DNA from: an uncultured Collinsella sp.
GTDB taxonomy: Bacteria; Actinomycetota; Coriobacteriia; Coriobacteriales; Coriobacteriaceae
Direction of reading: 5' to 3'
Length of the DNA: 7,731 nt
Assembly: GCA_958428675.1 (NCBI GenBank)
Contig: CAUAGV010000073.1
Location: 1 to 7,731, forward strand
The notes beneath the pieces were generated by a model. The model was not told the DNA's origin and ran no database searches. It saw only the letters and a program-made list of their open reading frames with translations. Both the position numbers and the translations under genes were made by a program. Shown here piece by piece: positions 1-4,599 of the stretch (positions are counted from its first letter, which is position 1; the number at the start of each line of letters is the position of its first letter).

Positions 1-318
1 CTTGCGCCCAACGAGCTGACGGCGTTCATCACGCAGCTCGCACACCTTCGTTCGGCCGACGACGCGGCGGCCCGTGCTCTCAACTACGGTACCTATCGCA
101 ACGTGGTGATCCAGAACAAGCAGCTGCTGTTCGAGCGCGCCTGCGACGACGCGACGGTGCTCGTGGCGGTGAACGCCGTGGGCGAGCCTTACACCTTTGG
201 CGCCGGCGAACTCAACGGCTCCTTCGTCGACTTGCTTGCCGACGATGCTCCCACGGTCGAGCTGACGGGCACCCTTGAACTTGCACCCTACGAGGTGCGC
301 TATCTGTTGAGAGCCTAG
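1..318 (+). CDS. GH13 alpha-amylase-family glycosidase, C-terminal end (5' partial)
   Basis: The frame is open from the first base and ends in TAG at 316-318, leaving 105 residues of the C-terminus; the start lies outside the window. The stretch around residues 29-48 (NYGTYRNVVIQNKQLLFERA), followed by a beta-rich tail with VAVNAVGEPYTF, a DLLA segment and a final LELAPYEVRYLL, resembles the C-terminal beta-sandwich of GH13 enzymes such as cyclomaltodextrinases and maltogenic amylases. In those the domain follows the catalytic barrel and carries a short phrase meaning 'grow or make the site, polar loop, body stays on'. The catalytic barrel is not visible, so substrate (starch, maltodextrin, pullulan) cannot be decided. 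It ends 3 bp before the downstream DNA glycosylase start, so the two may be co-transcribed. Family call is by recognition only; exact enzyme class is unknown. Confidence 0.6.
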   Translation, partial: LAPNELTAFITQLAHLRSADDAAARALNYGTYRNVVIQNKQLLFERACDDATVLVAVNAVGEPYTFGAGELNGSFVDLLADDAPTVELTGTLELAPYEVRYLLRA

Positions 319-321
319 CCC

Positions 322-885
322 ATGGCCGTGTCTGACGAGGACTATCAACATATTGAGCATGGGTTTGAGCCTGTGTTCGACCAGCGCTCGCGCGTTTTGG
401 TGCTGGGGTCGTTTCCCTCGGTGCTCTCGCGTGCCAATGCCTTCTACTATGGCAATCCGCAGAACCGCTTTTGGCGTGTGATGGCCGCGTGCCTCGGTGT
501 ATCCGTGCCGTCCAACGAGGGCGATCCTTTGGCAAACGGTGAGCCCGCGACGCTCGATGCCTCCATTGCCGCCAAGCGGGCCATGCTGCTGAACGGCGGC
601 GTGGCCCTGTGGGATGTGATCGAGAGCTGCGACATTAAGGGCTCGAGCGACGCCAGCATCAAAAACGTCGTTCCGGCACATATTGAGCGCATTACGGGCA
701 ATGCGCCTATTGAGCTGGTGGTGTGTAACGGAGGTACGGCGGGGCGCCTCTATAAGCGCTATCTAAAGGAGCGGACAGGCCTGCCCGCTGTCGTATTGCC
801 GTCAACTAGTCCCGCTAACGCGGCTTGGCGTCTGGAACGTCTTGTTGAGCGTTGGCGCGAAGCCGTTGACTGGATCGCACGGTAG
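322..885 (+). CDS. DNA-deoxyinosine (hypoxanthine) glycosylase, uracil-DNA glycosylase superfamily
   Basis: This 187-residue protein is a predicted cytoplasmic base-excision repair enzyme that removes deaminated bases, probably hypoxanthine and possibly uracil, from DNA. Superfamily motif 1 appears as LGSFPS (28-33), followed by FYYGNPQNRFW (41-51), the signature of the hypoxanthine-DNA glycosylase branch (family 6). GVALWDV (93-99) and GSSDASIKN (107-115) follow in the expected order, and the C-terminal motif is LPSTSPAN (159-166). The length is slightly above the usual ~160-170 because of a short insert near residues 61-80. ATG at 322 lies 3 bp after the upstream stop with only a weak purine-rich site (TGAGAG, 308-313), so translational coupling to the glycosidase is plausible. 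No regulatory site is visible. A mismatch-specific (Mug-like) annotation is the alternative, but the FYYGNPQNRFW block favours family 6. Confidence 0.8.
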   Translation: MAVSDEDYQHIEHGFEPVFDQRSRVLVLGSFPSVLSRANAFYYGNPQNRFWRVMAACLGVSVPSNEGDPLANGEPATLDASIAAKRAMLLNGGVALWDVIESCDIKGSSDASIKNVVPAHIERITGNAPIELVVCNGGTAGRLYKRYLKERTGLPAVVLPSTSPANAAWRLERLVERWREAVDWIAR

Positions 886-886
886 T

Positions 887-1549
887 CTAGATCCTTGATT
901 GAGCATGGGTGCCGAGGCGTTTCATGATGGCATGCCAGATCGGTGTGGGCAGCGCGGGCCTGGCGCGCACCATGCCGTCGGCATCGACGCTACCGGCATT
1001 GCCGCCGCCAAGTCGCTGTGCATGCTCGACGGAGCAGCCCATGCGCACAGCGCCCACAAGCTTATCCATCGCTTCCGAAAATGGTCGGCGCAAGAGGCCC
1101 ATGCGTGGGGAATGGCGAAGCGCCGCAATGCCGCTGCCAGCGCAAATGGCAACGCCGCCACACCACAATTGGTCATGGCGCTCACATGCCTTGTGCAGGC
1201 GAACGGCGGCCCCACGCGCCTGCTCAGTGCTCTCTTGTGCGGCTTGGATCACGGCATAGACACGCGTTCCCGTACTGCCAAAGCGCTCAAGCGCCTGCTC
1301 GATAGCAGTCAACGTCTCATCGTCAGCCATATCTTCAATGGCCAGCACGATGCCATCGGCAACGCCGTCGGCATTATCCGCCTTCAAGTCAACCGGGTGG
1401 GGGAGTACGGTGCCGGAAAACCGGGCATAGGCGGCGATGGCATCCTGCAGGTCCCAGAGCAAAAAATCAAGATCGGCGCTATTGGGAATACTGATATACG
1501 CAATGGTTTGCAGTGTCTTTGGTACGTCGCCACGCGCGGTCGTCTCCAT
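887..1549 (-). CDS. Flavodoxin-like-fold protein (NAD(P)H/FMN oxidoreductase-like), function uncertain
   Basis: The reverse strand encodes 220 residues from ATG at 1549-1547, preceded by a strong AAGGAGA Shine-Dalgarno sequence (read from the plus-strand bases 1554-1560). I do not recognise a named gene. The pattern RVYAVIQAAQESTEQARGAA (96-115), a helix with a Cys, then LWCGGVAICAGSG (128-140) resembles flavodoxin-fold reductase relatives, in which an 'A/VIN' strand is followed by a W-G-G glycine-rich loop. The N-terminal 'KTLQTIAYIS' strand lacks a clear phosphate-binding loop, and the 'D.ADGIVLAIEDMADD' segment (61-76) is where such proteins often have a 'D.iVla.PlY' motif; the P-L-Y is missing. 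FMN binding may therefore be lost. No signal peptide or membrane segment is apparent. It is divergent from the aminotransferase and convergent with the glycosylase. A real gene is likely; the function is tentative. Confidence 0.6.
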   Translation of the reverse strand: METTARGDVPKTLQTIAYISIPNSADLDFLLWDLQDAIAAYARFSGTVLPHPVDLKADNADGVADGIVLAIEDMADDETLTAIEQALERFGSTGTRVYAVIQAAQESTEQARGAAVRLHKACERHDQLWCGGVAICAGSGIAALRHSPRMGLLRRPFSEAMDKLVGAVRMGCSVEHAQRLGGGNAGSVDADGMVRARPALPTPIWHAIMKRLGTHAQSRI

Positions 1550-1642
1550 GCCATCTCCTTTCCGGCTCGTTTCCGTTTAGGTTACACCGTCTGGCGGCGC
1601 CCCGCCGCGCTATCCTAGTGCAACCCTTACGAAAGGAACGCC
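1550..1642. promoter_or_regulatory. Divergent intergenic region with candidate aminotransferase promoter element
   Basis: This 93-bp gap separates two divergent start codons and must hold the promoters for both genes. Toward the aminotransferase, TATCCT (1611-1616) could be a -10 box, but no good -35 lies at 16-18 bp. A GC-rich dyad sits immediately before it, GCGGC (1594-1598) with GCCGC (1604-1608). GAAAGGA (1631-1637) is the ribosome binding site of the aminotransferase, 5 bases from its ATG. No convincing promoter for the minus-strand gene is visible. Boxes are weak and the assignment is tentative. Confidence 0.3.
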
Positions 1643-2779
1643 ATGCGTCTGCCCATGAATACCTCGCTTGCCACGCTCAAGCCCTCCGGCATCCGCCGGA
1701 TTAACGCGCTCGCCGCCCAGCACCCGGGGTGCATCGCGCTTGCGCTTGGCGAGCCCGATTTTCCCACGCCCGATGTGATTAGCGCCGAGGTGACCGCCGC
1801 ACTGGACCGCGGTGACACGCACTATCCGCCCAACAACGGTCGCCCCGCCCTGCGTGATGCACTGTCCAAATATATGGATGACGCGGGCCTGGCGTTTTCC
1901 GCCGATGAGGTCATCCTGACCGACGGTGCGACCGAGGCACTGTCGGCAACATTCATGGCTATGCTCAACCCCGGCGACGAGGTCATTATCCCCACGCCGG
2001 CCTTTGGCCTGTACGAGAGCATCGTCGTGGCCAACCACGCCAAAGCAGTCTTTTTGGATACGGAGCCTGCGCAATTTCAGATTGACGAGGATGCGCTTCG
2101 TGCTTGCGTGACGCCGGCGACCAAGGCCATCGTCATCTGCTCGCCCAACAATCCTACGGGCTGTATCCTCAACGCGGCTTCGCTTGACGCCGTGGCGCAC
2201 GTGGCGGAGCAGACGGGCATCTACGTGGTCTGCGACGACGTATACAACCGCCTGGTTTATGTGGATGGCTACGAGCGCTTTGCCCAGCATCACCCGGAGC
2301 TTCGCGATCAGACGGTCGTCATCGAGAGCTTCTCCAAGCCCTGGGCCATGACCGGCTGGCGCCTGGGCTGGCTCGCAGCAGCGGCACCCGTCATCGCCGA
2401 GATCGCAAAAGCTCACCAATACCTAGTATCGAGCGCCGTCTCCTTCGAGATGGACGCCGCGGCCCGAGCCCTGACCGTCGACCCAACCCCCATGCTCAAA
2501 GTCTACCGAGCCCGTCGCGAACGCGTGCTCGCAGCTTTAGACGCCATGGGCCTCGACGTAGTAGAGCCCGCAGGAGCCTTCTACACTTTCCCGAGCATCA
2601 AAAAGTTCGGCCTAACCAGCGAGGGCTTCTGCATCAAAGCCATCAAAGAGGCCAACGTAGCCCTAGTCCCGGGCGACTGTTTCGGCACCGAAGGCCACAT
2701 CCGCCTCAGCTACTGCGTCTCCGACGAAAACCTGGACGAAGGCCTAAATCGCCTGTCCACCTTCATTTCAACCTTATAG
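1643..2779 (+). CDS. Class I/II PLP-dependent aminotransferase
   Basis: The 378-residue product is a fold-type I aminotransferase that moves an amino group between an amino acid and a 2-oxo acid in the cytoplasm, using pyridoxal phosphate. Visible landmarks are the N-terminal LALGEPDFPTP (33-43), the YPPNNGRPALRDAL substrate/dimer segment (61-74), SPNNPTG (167-173, Asn170 facing the cofactor), Asp198 and Tyr201 in CDDVY, the Schiff-base Lys232 in SFSKPWAMTGWRLGW (229-243), and Arg354 in HIRLSYC, expected to bind the substrate carboxylate. All key residues are intact and the length is normal. ATG at 1643 has GAAAGGA at 1631-1637; Met5 is a possible alternative start. Substrate is not determinable: aspartate, aromatic or branched-chain types are all possible. 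Codon choice changes after about position 2405, with CTA, GTA and CGA codons appearing. No terminator with a U-tract follows; a long palindrome does. Confidence 0.88.
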   Translation: MRLPMNTSLATLKPSGIRRINALAAQHPGCIALALGEPDFPTPDVISAEVTAALDRGDTHYPPNNGRPALRDALSKYMDDAGLAFSADEVILTDGATEALSATFMAMLNPGDEVIIPTPAFGLYESIVVANHAKAVFLDTEPAQFQIDEDALRACVTPATKAIVICSPNNPTGCILNAASLDAVAHVAEQTGIYVVCDDVYNRLVYVDGYERFAQHHPELRDQTVVIESFSKPWAMTGWRLGWLAAAAPVIAEIAKAHQYLVSSAVSFEMDAAARALTVDPTPMLKVYRARRERVLAALDAMGLDVVEPAGAFYTFPSIKKFGLTSEGFCIKAIKEANVALVPGDCFGTEGHIRLSYCVSDENLDEGLNRLSTFISTL

Positions 2780-2818
2780 CCCAACGGGACGCAACACATC
2801 AGCCCACCGACATAAGGG

Positions 2819-3066
2819 TTATGCGTGGGGCGCGCCGGCCAACGGACACGAGGATTCGCAGCAAAGGCAACGTAGCTCCGGCCGGGAGGGGCAGGGCGAG
2901 TTTTCCGTAGATTCCGCACGAGCCGAAGGCCACTTAATGTGGCCTTCGTGCGAGCCCAGGACTTGATCGAGCGGAAAACTCGCCCTGCCCCTCCCGGTCG
3001 GAGCGTATGCAGGGTTTGTGTACGAATCCTCGCGCCCGTTGACCGACGCCGGGGTCCCCGCCATAA
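2819..3066. repeat. ~248-bp imperfect long inverted repeat (palindromic intergenic element)
   Basis: Two arms are reverse complements of each other around a centre near 2939. The core is 26 of 26 bases perfect: 2882-2907 against 2972-2997. Outside it, 2875-2880 pairs with 2999-3004. A further block pairs 10 of 10 (2849-2858, CGAGGATTCG, with 3023-3032), and CAACGG (2840-2845) pairs with CCGTTG (3036-3041). The outer ends read TTATG (2819-2823) and CATAA (3062-3066). Arms differ by small indels between blocks. No transposase, coding frame with a ribosome site, or obvious target-site duplication is present. It looks like a palindromic repeat or MITE-like element, or two copies of a short repeat placed head to head; it fills most of the gap between the aminotransferase and rplJ. 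Element identity is inference; the inverted symmetry is directly visible. Confidence 0.8.
2915..2952. repeat. Central hairpin of the long palindrome
   Basis: GAAGGCCAC (2925-2933) and GTGGCCTTC (2939-2947) are a perfect 9-bp stem with loop TTAAT. Outside it CGCACG (2915-2920) can pair with CGTGCG (2947-2952), with a few left-arm bases (around 2921-2925) bulged out. It lies inside the larger inverted repeat. There is no T-tract on either side, so it is not a standard intrinsic terminator, although it could stall or protect the end of the aminotransferase transcript. Confidence 0.75.
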
Positions 3067-3067
3067 T
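3039..3067 (+). promoter_or_regulatory. Promoter of rplJ-rplL (sigma-70-type housekeeping)
   Basis: TTGACC (3039-3044) matches five of six bases of the -35 consensus and CATAAT (3062-3067) matches five of six of the -10, with an ideal 17-bp spacer. Transcription would begin near 3074, placing the whole L10-type leader in the transcript and giving a 5'UTR of about 210 bases. The promoter lies in the outer right arm of the long inverted repeat, and its -10 overlaps the repeat's CATAA end. The left arm has the related boxes TTGGCC and CATAAC in the opposite orientation, but with only 13 bp between them, so that copy is probably inactive. Confidence 0.75.
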
Positions 3068-3088
3068 ACTTTCGGTTCACGCACGAAT

Positions 3089-3218
3089 CCGCTGCCAGAG
3101 ACAGCCGGCGCAAACGGGTCTTACCCGCGAGCTTAATGGGACTTCCCGCCAGCCGAGGTGGTCGAGTAGATATGTCTTCTCGCCCCCGTCGCTCATGCAG
3201 CGCGGGGGCTTTCTTTTT
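3089..3218 (+). ncRNA. L10-type ribosomal protein leader (rplJL autoregulatory element)
   Basis: This untranslated leader just downstream of the rplJ promoter matches the known L10 leader pattern: AGAGACAGCCGGCG (3097-3110) and CCGCCAGCCGAGGT (3146-3159) face each other across a branched region that includes GCTTAAT (3131-3137). Two small stems lie between: CGGGT (3115-3119) with ACCCG (3123-3127), and GGG (3138-3140) with CCC (3145-3147). In Bacillus-type examples the L10-L12 complex binds such an RNA and lowers rplJL expression, at least partly by transcription attenuation. A following stem pairs CGAGTAGA (3163-3170) with TCTTCTCG (3175-3182), one mismatch, and shares two bases with the terminator, so it could compete with it. 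Recognition is by motif and position; exact boundaries are approximate. Confidence 0.75.
3182..3218 (+). terminator. Intrinsic terminator/attenuator in the rplJ leader
   Basis: GCCCCCG (3182-3188) pairs with CGGGGGC (3203-3209). The apical part adds GCT (3191-3193) with AGC (3199-3201). The tract TTTCTTTTT (3210-3218) follows directly. It lies between promoter and rplJ, 66 bases before the start codon, so it must be read through for rplJL expression; this is what an attenuator controlled by the L10-L12 leader would look like. Confidence 0.8.
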
Positions 3219-3283
3219 GGACATGCCCCCGTCACGTCCTTGTGGCGGACCGTGCCCGGAAAGAATTCGAGGAGGTGTAATTC

Positions 3284-3805
3284 ATGCCCCAGCAGTACAA
3301 AATCGACAAGGTTGCAGAGATCGAGTCCCGTATCGCCGAGAACGCCGGTCTGTTCGTCGTCAACTACAACGGTCTGACGGTTAAGCAGGCTCAGGAGCTG
3401 CGTCATCAGCTTCGCGAGTGCGGTGCCGAGATGAAGGTCTACAAGAACAACCTGGTCAAGATCGCTCTCAAGAACCAGGAGCAGCCCGAGCTCGACGAGA
3501 TTCTCGCCGGCCCCGTCGCTTATGTGTTCTACGAGTCCGAGCCGGTCGAGGCCGCTAAGGCCCTTAAGGACTTCTCCGCTAAGTCCAAGGGCGTCCTTGA
3601 GATCAAGGGCGGTATCTCCGACGGCAAGGCCGTTTCCGCTGATGATGTTAAGGCTATCGCCGAGCTGCCCACCAAGGATCAGCTTCTCGGCCAGATCGCC
3701 GGTCTCATCTCCGGTTTCGCTCGCGACATCGCTGTCTGCGTCAACGGCGTTTCCTCTGGTCTCGCTCGTTCGATTCAGCAGGTCTCCGAGCAGAAGGCAG
3801 CCTAG
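3284..3805 (+). CDS. rplJ: Large ribosomal subunit protein uL10 (L10)
   Basis: The 173-residue protein anchors L7/L12 dimers to the 23S rRNA at the base of the ribosomal stalk, which recruits translational GTPases. The N-terminal RNA-binding domain carries the family pattern LFVVNYNGLTVKQAQELRHQ (23-42) and VYKNNLVKIAL (52-62), followed by GPVAYVF (76-82) and the LEIKGG block near 105-110. LPTKDQLLGQIAGLI leads into the long C-terminal helix that binds L12 dimers. Length is normal for the family. ATG at 3284 follows a strong GAGGAGGTG site (3269-3277). It is first in the rplJ-rplL unit and is itself the likely autoregulator, together with L12, through the leader upstream. Codon use is strongly biased (GCT, ATC, AAG), as expected for high expression. 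Confidence 0.97.
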   Translation: MPQQYKIDKVAEIESRIAENAGLFVVNYNGLTVKQAQELRHQLRECGAEMKVYKNNLVKIALKNQEQPELDEILAGPVAYVFYESEPVEAAKALKDFSAKSKGVLEIKGGISDGKAVSADDVKAIAELPTKDQLLGQIAGLISGFARDIAVCVNGVSSGLARSIQQVSEQKAA

Positions 3806-3820
3806 TCGCTGTTTTCACCC

Positions 3821-3889
3821 GCGGCGGCAACGCCGCACCCCTGGCGCATTCGCGCCGTGTTTTAACTGATCTCCGTGCATTCGCACGGA
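3821..3889 (+). promoter_or_regulatory. Three tandem hairpins between rplJ and rplL
   Basis: The 102-base gap holds three perfect stems: GCGGCG (3821-3826) with CGCCGC (3831-3836) and a GCAA tetraloop; GGCGC (3843-3847) with GCGCC (3852-3856) and loop ATTC; TCCGTGC (3872-3878) with GCACGGA (3883-3889) and loop ATTC. The 8-mer GCATTCGC occurs in both ATTC-loop hairpins. The rplL ribosome site AAAGGA (3895-3900) lies just outside the third stem and stays accessible. A short TGTTTT after hairpin 2 is too poor for a good terminator. Such structures could mark RNA processing or raise rplL output over rplJ, since L12 is present in several copies per ribosome; that role is inferred. Confidence 0.7.
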
Positions 3890-3907
3890 AACCGAAAGGA
3901 CTTAGAA

Positions 3908-4285
3908 ATGGCTAAGCTTACCACCGATGAGATCATCGATGCTCTTAAGGAAATGACCCTTCTCGAGGCTTCCGAGCTCGTTAAGGCTATCGAGGACACC
4001 TTCGGCGTTTCCGCCGCTGCTCCTGCCGCTGTTGTCGCCGCTCCCGCTGCTGGCGCTGCTGAGGCCGAGGAGAAGACCGAGTTTGACGTCGTGCTCGAGG
4101 GCTTCGGCGACAACAAGATCCAGGTCATCAAGGCCGTCCGTGAGCTCACCAACCTTGGCCTGAAGGAGGCCAAGGAGGTCGTCGAGGGCGCTCCCAAGGC
4201 TGTTCTCGAGGGTGCCAAGAAGGAGGACGCCGAGGCTGCCAAGGAGAAGCTCGAGGCTGCTGGCGCTGCTGTCACCCTCAAGTAA
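3908..4285 (+). CDS. rplL: Large ribosomal subunit protein bL12 (L7/L12)
   Basis: The 125-residue product is the stalk protein that, as dimers bound to L10, contacts initiation, elongation and release GTPases. Residues 1-34 form the helical dimerisation domain (MAKLTTDEIIDALKEMTLLE and onward). An alanine-rich flexible hinge spans about 35-55. The globular C-terminal domain from TEFDVVLEGFG (57-67) includes the conserved KIQVIKAVRELTNLGLKEAK (70-89), the factor-contact surface, and ends AAVTLK. ATG at 3908 has AAAGGA at 3895-3900, seven bases away. An in-frame upstream GTG at 3875 falls inside a hairpin and would add 11 unrelated residues, so it is rejected. A strong terminator follows, so this gene ends the unit. 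Confidence 0.97.
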   Translation: MAKLTTDEIIDALKEMTLLEASELVKAIEDTFGVSAAAPAAVVAAPAAGAAEAEEKTEFDVVLEGFGDNKIQVIKAVRELTNLGLKEAKEVVEGAPKAVLEGAKKEDAEAAKEKLEAAGAAVTLK

Positions 4286-4313
4286 TCAGGCTTTCTCGCC
4301 AGATTTCTTTGCA

Positions 4314-4352
4314 GACGGGGTTCGCATTGCGAGCCCCGTCTTTTTTGTTTTT
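4314..4352 (+). terminator. Intrinsic terminator of rplJ-rplL
   Basis: A 12-bp stem pairs GACGGGGTTCGC (4314-4325) with GCGAGCCCCGTC (4329-4340), with one G-T wobble and a three-base ATT loop. TTTTTTGTTTTT follows at 4341-4352. It lies 28 bases after the rplL stop and should separate rplJL from galU. Confidence 0.95.
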
Positions 4353-4424
4353 CGGTCCCTCGAGATCGGTTGCTTAAACTGCCATGTTCTGTGATTTGCG
4401 TCGTATCGGGTGTCCTGCCGTTGG

Positions 4425-4458
4425 GCAATAAAATTGCACCATTCGAGCAATAATTTGC
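4425..4458. repeat. Pair of near-identical dyads, candidate operator upstream of galU
   Basis: GCAATAAAATTGC (4425-4437) is a perfect palindrome with 5-bp arms around AAA. GCAATAATTTGC (4447-4458) repeats its left half exactly and its right half nearly. The starts are 22 bp apart, about two helical turns, so a dimeric regulator could bind both on one DNA face. They lie just upstream of the candidate galU promoter. No regulator family can be named from the sequence. Confidence 0.5.
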
Positions 4459-4475
4459 GTTGACCTGCTGAAGAA

Positions 4476-4503
4476 TTGTCTCTGCCTTGTAGCGACATAT
4501 AGT
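4476..4503 (+). promoter_or_regulatory. Candidate galU promoter
   Basis: TTGTCT (4476-4481, four of six) and TATAGT (4498-4503, five of six) are separated by 16 bp, which predicts a start near 4510 and a leader of about 90 bases. A better -35 by itself, TTGACC at 4460-4465, has no adequate -10 at 16-18 bp. An upstream promoter is required because a strong terminator precedes galU. Confidence 0.5.
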
Positions 4504-4539
4504 TCCAGCGGTAAGATGCTTAAGTATCGCAATTTGGTC

Positions 4540-4577
4540 TGCGGCTGTGTGCCGCACGCATGGGGCGCTTTTGCGCC
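4540..4577 (+). promoter_or_regulatory. Two hairpins in the galU leader
   Basis: TGCGGC (4540-4545) pairs with GCCGCA (4551-4556), loop TGTGT. GGCGC (4564-4568) pairs with GCGCC (4573-4577), loop TTTT. The second stem ends four bases before GAAAGGA (4581-4587). There is no T-tract, so these are not terminators. They may affect ribosome access or mRNA stability; no known riboswitch fold is evident. Confidence 0.55.
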
Positions 4578-4599
4578 TGCGAAAGGATCTTTGAATAAC

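Larger units (their letters stand above)
4286..4599. other. Gene-free gap between rplL and galU (314 bp)
   Basis: No coding frame with a credible ribosome site is seen here. In order it contains the rplL terminator, an AT-rich stretch with two near-identical dyads (4425-4458), a candidate promoter (4476-4503), two leader hairpins (4540-4577) and the galU ribosome site. An in-frame ATG at 4516 would extend GalU by 28 residues that do not resemble the family. Confidence 0.7.

Noticed and set aside
899..1618. 239-residue plus-strand open frame
   Set aside because: It overlaps the minus-strand gene that has a strong Shine-Dalgarno site and a plausible fold; the plus-strand frame has neither.
1610..2419. 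269-residue minus-strand open frame
   Set aside because: It is antisense to the aminotransferase, whose catalytic residues are all in place.
2882..2896. G-quadruplex in the palindrome arm
   Set aside because: Only three runs of three or more G are close together; a fourth run is lacking.
2710..3224. Several open frames across the long palindrome
   Set aside because: None has a ribosome site or a recognisable protein; the frames arise from the repeat's GC-rich arms.
3875..3907. GTG start extending RplL by 11 residues
   Set aside because: The GTG is inside a perfect hairpin, the extension is not family-like, and the ATG at 3908 has AAAGGA seven bases upstream.
4516..4599. ATG start extending GalU by 28 residues
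   Set aside because: The extension crosses two leader hairpins and the ribosome site, and GalU proteins begin near MKAIIPAAG.
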